A stretch of DNA of 53,656 bases from JAVEVH01 sp034005145 (GCA_034005145.1 JAVEVH010000003.1:1-53656); one strand, 5' to 3'; shown: positions 35,565 through 43,884, numbered from the stretch's first letter. Numbers and translations are program-made. Notes: generated by a model from the sequence alone, not told the origin.

Positions 35565-38500
35565 ATGAAATTTAAAAAGATAAAATTACCTGAATTTAAG
35601 AAATTAAATTCATTCCTATCTAATAGATTTGGAGAAATATTACTTACATTAATACTCATATTAGTCTCCCTACTCTCTTTTAAAGAGGGTTTCTTTTTAC
35701 TCTCTAATGATAACTACTCTCCTGAACTTAACCCTACCCTATCGGTACAAAGATATATAGAATCTCCTGCATGGAGAAGCTATAGAGTATTGGGATTTGC
35801 ATCAGAGAGTGAACAGGCAGATGTATTTAGGAGTGGTATATTTGCAGGGTTAGAAACATTTCTACCTAATTGGAGTATAGCCCAAATCTTTGCTCTTATT
35901 TCCCTATCTGTTGGTACATTATCTATGGCGTATCTAACTACAATCTTTATTAGAGATTTTGTAAGTACAAAATATTCTAGATATATATTTTTGATTTCTG
36001 GAGTAATGTACTTAACGACTCTTTGGACTGCATGGGTCTTTAACTTCAATATGATGCCTTACATAACCCAATTTGGTTTCTTACCCTTACTACTATTAAG
36101 TGTCTACCTACTAATGAAAGATTGGTCTTGGGCAAAAGTCCTTCTTCTTTCTATTGCTTCTATCCTTTTCTCTTCCTCCTCTGTTATTGCTACTCTCTTT
36201 TTTGTAAATATATTCTTAATTACAGGAGCATTCATATATTGGGGGTATTTACATAAAACGAAGATCAGAAAGATATTAATTGGTATTGGTATATTCATTT
36301 TATTGCAATTATTCTGGTTCCTACCTTTTATACAATATACTTTCTCTTCAACTCAAAACATTATAGATTCATATACTAATAGAGCTATCACGGCAAATAC
36401 AATAGATTTGGAATCTCAAATGATGACAGTATCCAACTCTGCACGTTTCTATACCAGACTTCTTGGAACAATAGATAACCCATCTACAGAGAGTTATATA
36501 TTTCCTATGTCAGAGGACTTCCAAGCATATGATATCTACAAGGTAGTTGGCTTACTTCCTCTTTTCCTTTCAATAATGGGATTGATATTCTGTATATTTA
36601 AGAAAAAATGGAAACTACTACCACTTTGGTTTGTACTCTTTGCTTTACTTTTCTTACTTAAGAATCAGAATCCTCCATTAGGGGGTATATATATTTGGTT
36701 ACAGGAGAATTTTGATATATTTAAACAGGTGTTTAGATGGGTTTCTTCTAAATTAGGACAGTCATATTTAATTCTTTTAGTAATTACATCAGTAATAGGG
36801 TTTTTATATACAGTGGATTTCTACGCATCCTTCTTCAAAAGGAAGGAAAGAAAACTCTTTGTTTTAATTCCTGTAATACTCATTATCACTATTCCCCTCT
36901 TCTACTCAGAGTATTTCTTTAAGGGACAGCTTTTTACTAATAGGGCTTTGGTTAATCTGCCTGAAGAATATTACTCACTTGGTGAGGTACTTAGTGAAGA
37001 TGGGAACGGGAGAGTATTCTATGCTCCACCTGCAAATAACGGGTACTTTAGGGAGTATGAATGGGGATTTGTGGGTTCACAGTTTTTGGGATATATAATC
37101 CCCAACCCCTTAATGGATATGTCTTTAGCGATAGGGTCTGATGTTGGGGAGAGCGCTATGTTAGAGTTACAAAATGACTTTGAGTCAGGTAATCTTGTGG
37201 AGCTAAATAAAGATCTAGAGAAATACGATGTTGAGTATATATTGGTAGATAGAAGTCTTGTAAAAGGTAGATATGGATATGAATTAAATTGGGAATTAGT
37301 TGATAGATATGCAAAAAGTTGGGAAAAAGTTTGGTCAAAGAACTTCTTAGAATTGTACAAACTAAAAGAGAACGAGACTATTAAATATGTAGAATCTGTT
37401 GGTCAAAATAGTGAATTAGAGAGCGGATATTTTGTTAGAAAATATTCCCAAGAACCTCTTTTCTCTTCTTTAAATATAGACCTTAATGATGCAGTATTTA
37501 GTAAGAATAATTTAATAAAGAAGATAGAATATACAGGAGTAAATACTATCCTTTATTCCAATTATAATAAATTAGATATTAATAAGTTACCAACTACTAT
37601 TAAAAAGATTGGTACAGAAGTAATATCTACTTTGGCAACACCAAGTATAAAGGGGTTGAATAACAGTAGCTATAAAAAGGCTACTCTCCCCTCTTCCAAA
37701 GAGTATGTATATATTCTTAATCAAGATGTATTTACTCAAGGACAGCTAGAACAAGGTATTAATTTGTATAATAACTGGGGATCTGTAAATCAGCTTTCTG
37801 TTGTACAAAAGGATTCTTTTAAGAGTATAAATTACACAAATATCCTTAGTAAGAGTAAGCCTGGTGATTGTTCTGGTGGAGAGTATCGAATTATGCCTAA
37901 TGTAGTACCACAGGAAAGTAGTTCAGGTTTTGTAATTGAGGGAAATAGTGATCTGCCCTGTTTGTACACAGAAATATCTTTGGACAAGAGATTAAAATAT
38001 GTTGGTGAGATACTTTTAAACTGGGAGAGTAGTAATGGTACAGATATTGGGTACTGTCTTTACTCTTCAAATAGTGAGGTATGTTTAAATAAAGAGAAAT
38101 TCCTTTATACAGGAGATGGATATGGGAACATAACTCTCCCTATCCCTAAGGTTATTGATGGAGGGGATAACCTCTCTTTAGTACTGTATGCACTTAATCC
38201 CAAAGGAGAGAAATCAAGTTTGATTGTTAGGAATGTTGAACTAAAATACTCTAGTGATATAGAAGCTCTTAATTTAAAAGATAAGTATATTGATAAGGGG
38301 GAGAAATCATTAAATATAAATAATGGTGAATCTATTACTATAAAAATCCCAATATTTAACAATGGCTCTAGTTATGTATATAACTCTATTCAGAAAGAGA
38401 ATCTTTTGTGGCAACCCAATATTGCAGAGGATAGATCTTTACCATATCTAGCATCTTTTGATGAGGGAATGAAACAGAGTGTGCAGAATCAATATCTTAA

Positions 38501-39188
38501 TCAGTATCATCAACTTTTTGAAACAGATCCTACCAAAAGATACCTTTGGTATTGGGCTGGTGAGAATATTAGTAATATTCCCTCCTCTGTATGTTTAACC
38601 TATGTCGGAGATGATAAGTGTTGGGTAGATAGTACATTCTTTGATGACAAACTTGGTTCTGAAGCTCGTATATTTTCCCCTATCTCTTCAAAAGAGAATA
38701 GCTTGGATGCATCTTTTAATAGCATTAGTTTTAAGAATCTTAGTGAGAATATTCTTAAAGATTTCATTGTAATGGAGATTCCTAATATGTGGTTTGATTT
38801 CCAATTTGAACCGATATTACCAAGAGAATTTACAGAGAGTAAGATGCAAAGTATTTCAGAATCTCCTAATTCTACCTTTTACAAAATTAATACAAAAGAG
38901 ATTAAAAATAGAGATAAGATAATATCTATTCCACAGGCTAAATCTAACTCATGGGTAGCAATAGGTTTTACTGATTTCTTTATTAAACTAATCCCAGATA
39001 GTTCTAGAGTATATCTTAATGGATGGCAACAGGGTTGGGATATTAGTGGTATGAATAATTTAAATACTGTATTTGTATTCTATCTTCCCAATATAATTAG
39101 TTACTTTGGATATGGAGTAATAATTACTATCTTGGGAGTATCTACCTTCTATTTATTTAATCAAAGAAGAAAATATGGAAAAAAGTAA
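35565..39188 (+). CDS. Giant polytopic membrane glycosyltransferase-like protein (GT-C/YfhO/AftD-like)
   Basis: 1207 aa from ATG 35565. About a dozen membrane helices fill residues 15-450, with an early extracytoplasmic loop (SNDNYSPELNPTLSVQRYIESPAWRSYRVLG) as in GT-C enzymes that use polyprenyl-linked sugars. Then follow about 700 extracytoplasmic residues rich in beta structure and a final membrane helix near the C terminus (about 1173-1195) with a basic tail. The size and layout recall arabinofuranosyltransferase AftD (DUF3367) or YfhO-like proteins. Its last 14 bp overlap the GT2 gene, so they probably work in one pathway of surface glycan synthesis. Exact sugar unknown. Confidence 0.72.
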   Translation: MKFKKIKLPEFKKLNSFLSNRFGEILLTLILILVSLLSFKEGFFLLSNDNYSPELNPTLSVQRYIESPAWRSYRVLGFASESEQADVFRSGIFAGLETFLPNWSIAQIFALISLSVGTLSMAYLTTIFIRDFVSTKYSRYIFLISGVMYLTTLWTAWVFNFNMMPYITQFGFLPLLLLSVYLLMKDWSWAKVLLLSIASILFSSSSVIATLFFVNIFLITGAFIYWGYLHKTKIRKILIGIGIFILLQLFWFLPFIQYTFSSTQNIIDSYTNRAITANTIDLESQMMTVSNSARFYTRLLGTIDNPSTESYIFPMSEDFQAYDIYKVVGLLPLFLSIMGLIFCIFKKKWKLLPLWFVLFALLFLLKNQNPPLGGIYIWLQENFDIFKQVFRWVSSKLGQSYLILLVITSVIGFLYTVDFYASFFKRKERKLFVLIPVILIITIPLFYSEYFFKGQLFTNRALVNLPEEYYSLGEVLSEDGNGRVFYAPPANNGYFREYEWGFVGSQFLGYIIPNPLMDMSLAIGSDVGESAMLELQNDFESGNLVELNKDLEKYDVEYILVDRSLVKGRYGYELNWELVDRYAKSWEKVWSKNFLELYKLKENETIKYVESVGQNSELESGYFVRKYSQEPLFSSLNIDLNDAVFSKNNLIKKIEYTGVNTILYSNYNKLDINKLPTTIKKIGTEVISTLATPSIKGLNNSSYKKATLPSSKEYVYILNQDVFTQGQLEQGINLYNNWGSVNQLSVVQKDSFKSINYTNILSKSKPGDCSGGEYRIMPNVVPQESSSGFVIEGNSDLPCLYTEISLDKRLKYVGEILLNWESSNGTDIGYCLYSSNSEVCLNKEKFLYTGDGYGNITLPIPKVIDGGDNLSLVLYALNPKGEKSSLIVRNVELKYSSDIEALNLKDKYIDKGEKSLNINNGESITIKIPIFNNGSSYVYNSIQKENLLWQPNIAEDRSLPYLASFDEGMKQSVQNQYLNQYHQLFETDPTKRYLWYWAGENISNIPSSVCLTYVGDDKCWVDSTFFDDKLGSEARIFSPISSKENSLDASFNSISFKNLSENILKDFIVMEIPNMWFDFQFEPILPREFTESKMQSISESPNSTFYKINTKEIKNRDKIISIPQAKSNSWVAIGFTDFFIKLIPDSSRVYLNGWQQGWDISGMNNLNTVFVFYLPNIISYFGYGVIITILGVSTFYLFNQRRKYGKK

Positions 39189-40002
39189 TCCTTTGGTATC
39201 AATAGTTATACCAGTACATAATGGGGAGGAATATATTAAAGAAGCTATAGATAGCTGTTTAAATCAGACATACAGAAATATTGAAGTAATAGTAGTAGAT
39301 GATAAGTCGGAAGATAGGACATTAGAGATATTAAAGGAGTATGGAGATAGAATTAAAGTATTACCAGTAGAGAAACAAGATGGATTAGGTAATGTAATAA
39401 ACATAGGTATTAAGGTTTCTAAGGGCAAATACATAGCTAGAATGGATGCAGATGATGTAATGTATCCTACTCGATTAGAGAAACAGGTAGAGTACCTTGA
39501 ATCTAATCCTAAGTGTGTAGCAGTAGGAGGTCAAATAGATATCATAGATGAGAATGGTAAGATTACTGGTCATAGGGAGTATGCAATAGAGGATAGAGAT
39601 TTAAAAAAGAATAGATTTCTTTTTCAACCGTTTGCACATCCTGCAGTAACACTTAGAAAAGATATTTTAGAAGATATTGGTTTGTATCCTGAGAATATGT
39701 GGAAGGTAGAGGATGTAAAACTTTTCTTAATATTAAGTACTAAAGGAGAGTTCCATAATCTAGAGGATACTGTACTTAAGTATAGAATGACTTTTAAAAC
39801 AGAGAGTCAGTCTAAGATGTTAGATCATTTTAAAAAGACTAATGATATTCGTAAATGGGCTATTAAAGAATTAAATATTAAGCCTACATTTAGAGAATAT
39901 ATTATCTGGAATATGCAAAAGATTGGGGTATCTGTTCTTAGTTTGTTTCCTTCTTCAGTCTTTATGAAGACTTTTGAATTGTTTAGGAGGGTTGTTAAAT
40001 AG
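39175..40002 (+). CDS. Family 2 glycosyltransferase
   Basis: 275 aa. GT-A fold signature: PLVSIVIPVHNGEEYIKEAIDSCLNQTYRNIEVIVVDDKSEDRT, then the nucleotide-sugar/metal motif ARMDADDVMYPTRLEKQ and later FQPFAHPAVTLRKDIL. No membrane helix. Transfers a sugar from a nucleotide donor, probably to a surface polysaccharide. Overlaps the giant membrane transferase by 14 bp. Ends back-to-back with the stop of the minus-strand lipoprotein gene. Confidence 0.9.
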   Translation: MEKSNPLVSIVIPVHNGEEYIKEAIDSCLNQTYRNIEVIVVDDKSEDRTLEILKEYGDRIKVLPVEKQDGLGNVINIGIKVSKGKYIARMDADDVMYPTRLEKQVEYLESNPKCVAVGGQIDIIDENGKITGHREYAIEDRDLKKNRFLFQPFAHPAVTLRKDILEDIGLYPENMWKVEDVKLFLILSTKGEFHNLEDTVLKYRMTFKTESQSKMLDHFKKTNDIRKWAIKELNIKPTFREYIIWNMQKIGVSVLSLFPSSVFMKTFELFRRVVK

Positions 40003-40003
40003 A

Positions 40004-40456
40004 TTAATTTTCAAAATATATTTGAAATCCTGCTGAATCGTTATTAGCTTCATATTCTAATTCAACTGTATCACCTTGTAATACCATTGGATTTTGATCT
40101 TTAGCTATTGCAGGGTTACCTAATTCCCACTCTTGCTGATTTACTTCTATTTTTCCTGCACTGTTATTAATAGTTCCATCAAATGGCATTGTAAATGCTA
40201 TTCTTCCACCCTCAATCTTTAAATCTGTAAGATCTTTATTACCTTCAACTACTCTATTAGATTCCCATAATCCTAATGTATATTTTTTTACCTTTTTATC
40301 ATATTCCGTTTTGTATGTTCCATACTCTCCAATAGTCATTACTAGATTCTTAGGGGAGTACTCTTTCCCACAGCCTGTTAATTCTAGAGCTGTAATTCCT
40401 CCAGCTAATAGTACGGCTCCTTTTAGGAATTCTCTTCTTGATATTTTTTCACTCAT
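40004..40456 (-). CDS. Tat-type lipoprotein with domain shared with the 41-kb gene
   Basis: 150 aa. N terminus SRREFLKG is a twin-arginine motif, followed by a hydrophobic segment and the lipobox LTGC (C29), so a Tat-exported lipoprotein is predicted. Residues about 36-150 form an unrecognised, probably beta-rich domain: MPFDGTINNSAG, LGNP and ANNDSAGFQ are shared with the protein coded at 40741-41448. Lgt-like and LspA genes in the window could process it. Function unknown. No Shine-Dalgarno before the ATG. Confidence 0.82.
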   Translation of the reverse strand: MSEKISRREFLKGAVLLAGGITALELTGCGKEYSPKNLVMTIGEYGTYKTEYDKKVKKYTLGLWESNRVVEGNKDLTDLKIEGGRIAFTMPFDGTINNSAGKIEVNQQEWELGNPAIAKDQNPMVLQGDTVELEYEANNDSAGFQIYFEN

Positions 40457-40532
40457 TGTTATAAATATATTAATTTATATGTATCAATTATATCCCATAG
40501 CTATACAGAATTCTAGTATATAGGTCTAACAA

Positions 40533-40560
40533 AAAAGGGAACTTTTTACAGTTCCCTTTT
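40533..40560 (-). terminator. Rho-independent terminator after the ribozyme
   Basis: AAAAGGGAACT (40533-40543) pairs with AGTTCCCTTTT (40550-40560) around a 6-nt loop. On the minus strand the stem is followed by TTTTTTGTT, so it ends a transcript coming from the 41-kb gene. The hammerhead element ends directly at the base of this stem. Confidence 0.85.
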
Positions 40561-40618
40561 AGTAGTCATTCGTCCTTAAGGACTCATCAGTAAGATAAAA
40601 ACAATCTTAGTGACTCTA
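40560..40618 (-). ncRNA. Hammerhead ribozyme candidate, stem III open (type III-like)
   Basis: Minus strand, 5' to 3': stem III strand TAGAGTCA (40618-40611); C (40610, cleavage position 17); stem I TAAGAT (40609-40604), loop TGTTTTT, ATCTTA (40596-40591); core CTGATGA (40590-40584); stem II GTCC, loop TTAA, GGAC (40583-40572); core GAA (40571-40569); stem III return TGACT (40568-40564), one bulged A, CTA (40562-40560). All core positions fit the hammerhead consensus except pair 15.1/16.1, which is U-A instead of A-U but still pairs. Self-cleavage is predicted after C at 40610. It lies 123 nt after a stop codon and just before a terminator. Confidence 0.72.
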
Positions 40619-40740
40619 GCGTGTGACGGGGTTATGTGATAAATGGGGTTTTTTATTATTAAAAATATATAATATTTTGTAATATTAAAAAGATAATCCC
40701 AAGTACCGGAACCCAGCTAGAGTTAGAGAGGTATCTCTGA

Positions 40741-41448
40741 TTACTTGAACCAGAGTTGAAATCCAGCACTGTCATTGTTGGCACCATATGAAATAGTGAC
40801 CAGCGAGCCCTTTATTACGAGAGTATTTCCACTTTCGTCTTCAATGGGATTGCCCAATGTCCATACCTTATTGTCTATTGAGACCGACCCAGCACTATTA
40901 TTTATTGTTCCATCAAATGGCATCACAAATTGAATTGTTCCACCTTTGATTTTGAGATCCGCTAATGTCATTTCTCCAATAGAAATTTGTGCCTCAGGCC
41001 AGATGCCCAGAGTCCATTTGTTCATGTTACTGTCAAGGACAGCATGATAGGACCCAAGAGGACCAAGTACCAGCACAGTAGACTCTGAAACAAAATCTCC
41101 AGGATTATTGACAACAGGGTCATTTCCAATGGGATTATTGATGACAGGGTCATTCCCAACAGGGTTGTTGTTTGCACTAACAACTTGGTTTTGGATTTGA
41201 AACCCAAACCAGATTATCGCCATTATGGCAACAATCATTATCAATACAAACATAAGATCTCGCAATAAATTGCGCTGGGCCTTAGGCTCAGGATTGGTAA
41301 CAACTGGAGCTGTTTTTGCAACAGGAGCTGTTTTCGCAACAGGAGCTGTTTTTGCAACAGGAGCTGTTTTCGCAACAGGAGCTGTTTTCGCAACAGGAGC
41401 TGTTTTTGCAGCAGGAGCTGCTTTTGTCGTACTAGATTTTGTAGTCAT
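40741..41448 (-). CDS. Membrane-anchored protein with KTAPVA repeats and shared unknown domain
   Basis: 235 aa. Order: six KTAPVA-type hexapeptide repeats (15-50); a basic patch and one membrane helix (about 62-84); a linker with NNPVGNDPV/NNPIGNDPV repeats; then the same C-terminal domain as the lipoprotein at 40004 (MPFDGTINNSAG, WTLGNP, ANNDSAGFQ). Base use is visibly less AT-rich than its neighbours, and unlike most genes here it has a good Shine-Dalgarno (AGGAG six nt before the ATG). Both point to transfer or a special expression class. The 3' region carries the hammerhead candidate. Function unknown. Confidence 0.85.
   Translation of the reverse strand: MTTKSSTTKAAPAAKTAPVAKTAPVAKTAPVAKTAPVAKTAPVAKTAPVVTNPEPKAQRNLLRDLMFVLIMIVAIMAIIWFGFQIQNQVVSANNNPVGNDPVINNPIGNDPVVNNPGDFVSESTVLVLGPLGSYHAVLDSNMNKWTLGIWPEAQISIGEMTLADLKIKGGTIQFVMPFDGTINNSAGSVSIDNKVWTLGNPIEDESGNTLVIKGSLVTISYGANNDSAGFQLWFK
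41299..41406 (-). repeat. 18-bp tandem coding repeats
   Basis: Six units coding KTAPVA (the last KTAPVV), differing mostly at a single third-codon base (TTT/TTC on the plus strand). Low-complexity cytoplasmic tail of the membrane-anchored protein; prone to length change. Confidence 0.9.
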
Positions 41449-41939
41449 TTCATTCTCCTTTTATGACTTCTAAAAAAAATTTTATTTTTCACCAACGGTG
41501 AATTTAATTAACTAAATGTTATTAATTAACTAGATTCACCATTGGTATATCAATAAAGAAGAAAGATACCTACTCTATTCTATTCATCACACGCTATTTT
41601 GTTTTAAATATATTAGACTAAGTCTATATAATATACTTAAAACTTTTTAAAGAACTCTGAGTTCATAAGAACTCATAAAAGATATTTAAGAGAATATCTC
41701 TCTATGAACACTTATGTTTATTTATTTGAAGTTTAGATATGTTAAAGAGCAGTATTTAATTATCTAACTATATTATACTATAGGTTGGGTAAAATATCAA
41801 TATGTCTATTGATGTGGGTCAGGTTTATTCTTAATGAGCAATTAATTATTAAGATGTTATATTATACTATAAGCCGGTATCTTTATCAATATCCCCTACT
41901 CTTCAGAAATATTTAATATCTATTTGTTAGCATTAATAT
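41449..41939. other. 491-bp gene-free region with repeats
   Basis: Between two divergent genes. It holds an inverted repeat (41491-41546, arms ACCAACGGTGAA and TTCACCATTGGT); a perfect palindrome GAACTC-T-GAGTTC (41652-41664); a small hairpin GATATT/AATATC (41681-41698); and two direct copies of TATATTATACTATA (41769-41782 and 41858-41871), each followed about 15 nt later by ATCAATAT. The repeats could be operators or tandem promoters for the NYN gene or the membrane-protein gene. No ORF of note. Confidence 0.6.
41491..41546. repeat. Inverted repeat upstream of the membrane-protein gene
   Basis: ACCAACGGTGAA (41491-41502) and TTCACCATTGGT (41535-41546) are inverted copies with one mismatch over 12 bp. 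Inside, TAATTAACTA occurs twice as a direct repeat. It stands 43 bp before the start codon of the minus-strand gene, a fitting place for an operator or a 5' leader hairpin. Confidence 0.7.
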
Positions 41940-42557
41940 ATGGTATCTAAATCATGTTATGTATTCATTGATTCATCTAATCTTTTCTATGGAGGTAAGA
42001 GAAGATTAGGATGGAGAGTAGACTATCTTAAGTTACTTAAATATCTAAAGAGAAGATACGGGGTAAAAAAGATATTCTATTATTCAGGAGTAGAAGCTCA
42101 TGGTTTTGAACCTCTACTTTCATCGTTAGAGAGATATCCAGTAGAGAGTTTATACAAATATCTCCAAGAGGAGTTTAAGAGAGCAAATAAGGAAGAAAAA
42201 GAATACCTTCTGAAAGATATATCTAGGACGAAGTTTTTAAGAAAGATAGAAGAGTTTGGCTATACTCTTAGATTAAAACCAATTAAACATTTAAGAGATT
42301 TTAAAGGCAGGATAAAGAGTAAGTCTAATTGTGATGTTGATTTAACTCTTGATGCGATTAGATTGGAGAAAAAGTATGACACTTTTATACTGCTTTCGGG
42401 TGATGGTGATTTTGAAATACTTCTTAGATATCTAAGAGAAAAAGGGAAGAATATTGTAGTAATTGCGAACAGTGACAATACAGCAAGAATTATAAAGGAT
42501 AGATATCAGGATAACTTTATAGATTTTTCTAGAATTAAAGAAGTAATTGAAGAATAA
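41940..42557 (+). CDS. NYN-domain (LabA/PIN-like) nuclease
   Basis: 205 aa. The PIN-like acidic residues are in place: CYVFIDSSNLFYGG (first Asp), CDVDLTLDAIRLEKKYDTFILLSGDGDFE (second and third). The end has GKNIVVIANSDNTARIIKDRYQDNFIDF, typical of LabA/DUF88 proteins. Predicted metal-dependent RNase acting on structured RNA. It stands alone between two structured non-coding regions. No Shine-Dalgarno in the TTAATAT leader. Confidence 0.88.
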   Translation: MVSKSCYVFIDSSNLFYGGKRRLGWRVDYLKLLKYLKRRYGVKKIFYYSGVEAHGFEPLLSSLERYPVESLYKYLQEEFKRANKEEKEYLLKDISRTKFLRKIEEFGYTLRLKPIKHLRDFKGRIKSKSNCDVDLTLDAIRLEKKYDTFILLSGDGDFEILLRYLREKGKNIVVIANSDNTARIIKDRYQDNFIDFSRIKEVIEE

Positions 42558-42788
42558 AAATGGGAGGATCGCCCATATAGGAAGGTCCTCCCGAGGTCTT
42601 GTGTTTAAGTATAATCCAAAGATTACTAATATTCAAGAATATATTTATGAACAATGTCGGAGTGTAGAATGAAAAAGACTGGCATTCACGTTCGGTCGAA
42701 ACCTTAGGTTAGTCCAGTCATGGTAATTAGAATATTATATTTCTTTGTAAATTATATATCAAGAATATTTTTGGTTTTTAATAAAAAA
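42558..42788. other. Structured gene-free segment, possible small RNA
   Basis: No ORF. Element A: GGGAGGA (42562-42568) pairs with TCCTCCC (42586-42592). A TATAAT follows at 42610-42615. Element B (about 42680-42718): outer stem GACTGG/CCAGTC enclosing AACC-TTA-GGTT and a near-palindrome GTTCGGTCGAAAC. On the minus strand element B is followed by TTTTTC. G+C is locally much higher than in the surrounding DNA. No known RNA family (tmRNA, SRP, RNase P, 6S, riboswitch) is recognised. It could be a small RNA gene or the 3' end of the NYN transcript. Confidence 0.5.
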
Positions 42789-42812
42789 AAAGAGGAGATT
42801 ATTCTCCTCTTT
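42789..42812 (-). terminator. Rho-independent terminator of the GT2 gene at 42817
   Basis: AAAGAGGAGA (42789-42798) and TCTCCTCTTT (42803-42812), perfect 10-bp stem with 4-nt loop. On the minus strand a run of T's follows directly (TTTTTTTTTAT). It starts 4 nt after the stop codon. Confidence 0.92.
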
Positions 42813-42816
42813 AATA

Positions 42817-43569
42817 TTATCTATATGCTCTAAGCAGTTTAGAATTAAATACCCTATTCTCTCTCATAGAGATACTTAAGATATCCTTTATCATTTTACT
42901 TACCTCTTTAATATTTGCAGATGTAGAATCAGATCTATTCTTGTTTAAAAAGAAAGGTATTACAGATACAGTGTACCCTACTCTACCTATCTCATTTAAT
43001 ATCTCAGAGTCTATTGCAAACCTATTTACTTTTAAGTTAGGTAATATTCTTTTTACTAAATCTCTTTTAAAAAGTTTTAAACCACACCCTATATCAGTAA
43101 TATCTTTTGGTAATCTTAAAAATACCCTATTTATCAAAGTTAAACCGTAAGAGAATACCTTTCTACTTAAAGTCATCTCTACATTAGATTCAGAATGTAA
43201 TTTAGAAGGTATAACCGCCATTACACTATCTCTTTTAATAGCTTTAAGAGCATATCCTAATGTTCTAATTTGAATATCGGTATCTGCATCTATAAAACCG
43301 ATTACATCACCTGTAGCTCTACTCATACCATATCTAATAGCATATCCCTTACCCATATTCTCTCTATAACCATATACTTTAGCTTTTTTAAGATTATTGT
43401 TCTTAATATACTGCATTAAAGTACCCTTAGTATTATCAACATACCCATCAATTACGAAGATGAGCTCAAAATCAGGGTTGATTCTAGAAAGGTATCCATA
43501 TACCCTTTCTAATTGATCTAACACCTCTCTTTGTTTTTTATATGTTGGTATAACCAAAGATATTTTCAT
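42817..43569 (-). CDS. Family 2 glycosyltransferase, dolichyl/polyprenyl-phosphate sugar synthase-like
   Basis: 250 aa from ATG 43569 (MKISLVIPTYKKQ); the longer reading from 43635 adds an unlikely hydrophobic leader. SLVIPTYKKQREVL, DFELIFVIDGYVDNTKGTL, NMGKGYAIRYGMSRATGDVIGFIDADTDI and the late DIGCGLKLFKRDLVKRIL match DPM1/GtrB-like enzymes that load a sugar onto polyprenyl phosphate. No C-terminal membrane helices, so a soluble form. It could feed GT-C enzymes such as the giant protein at 35565. Confidence 0.9.
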   Translation of the reverse strand: MKISLVIPTYKKQREVLDQLERVYGYLSRINPDFELIFVIDGYVDNTKGTLMQYIKNNNLKKAKVYGYRENMGKGYAIRYGMSRATGDVIGFIDADTDIQIRTLGYALKAIKRDSVMAVIPSKLHSESNVEMTLSRKVFSYGLTLINRVFLRLPKDITDIGCGLKLFKRDLVKRILPNLKVNRFAIDSEILNEIGRVGYTVSVIPFFLNKNRSDSTSANIKEVSKMIKDILSISMRENRVFNSKLLRAYR

Positions 43570-43619
43570 TGTTATTAATAAAGAGACAGATATGAAATAA
43601 ATATGTGCATTTAATAGTG

Positions 43620-43657
43620 TGCCCCAAAGGGGCAATCTACCTAATTAGATAGATTGC
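43620..43657 (-). terminator. Two hairpins at the end of the 79-aa gene
   Basis: TGCCCC-AAA-GGGGCA (43620-43634) and GCAATCTA/TAGATTGC (43632-43639 and 43650-43657). The second stem includes the last codons and encloses the stop codon of the minus-strand gene. There is no strong T run, so termination is only likely. Confidence 0.5.
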
Positions 43658-43884
43658 TTTGCCTTTAGGTTTTTAACTATAGCTAATACTGTCATTCCAG
43701 TAGTAAATGTTGCTAAAGCTGCAATGTAGAAGATACTTGTATCATCAAAACCTGTTGGAATAGGTTTATGAGGTTCATATGGTGTATAAGGACCGTATGG
43801 ATTAGAGGTATCTGCTAATACAGCTGAAACATTTGCAAAGAAGAATGTTGCTACAGTTAATGCAACTGTGTATAACTTCCTCAT
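43645..43884 (-). CDS. Small exported membrane protein, possible sorting substrate
   Basis: 79 aa. Signal peptide (residues about 6-25, cleavage near VLADTS), a short Pro/Tyr-rich exposed part (NPYGPYTPYEPHKPIPTG), then a hydrophobic helix (about 50-70) and a basic tail KNLKAKQSI. The layout of short motif, helix and basic tail is that of a cell-wall sorting signal, and IPTG is a weak look-alike of LPxTG. A sortase gene lies 1.4 kb away. Whether it is cleaved is unknown. Confidence 0.65.
   Translation of the reverse strand: MRKLYTVALTVATFFFANVSAVLADTSNPYGPYTPYEPHKPIPTGFDDTSIFYIAALATFTTGMTVLAIVKNLKAKQSI

Noticed and set aside
41299..41406. CRISPR-like array
   Set aside because: The 18-bp units are contiguous, in frame and code KTAPVA; there are no spacers and no cas genes.
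42680..42718. Second hammerhead or an integron attC site
   Set aside because: GTCGAAACC suggested a hammerhead half, but no CTGATGA partner exists; the attC R-box consensus is not met at the stem ends.
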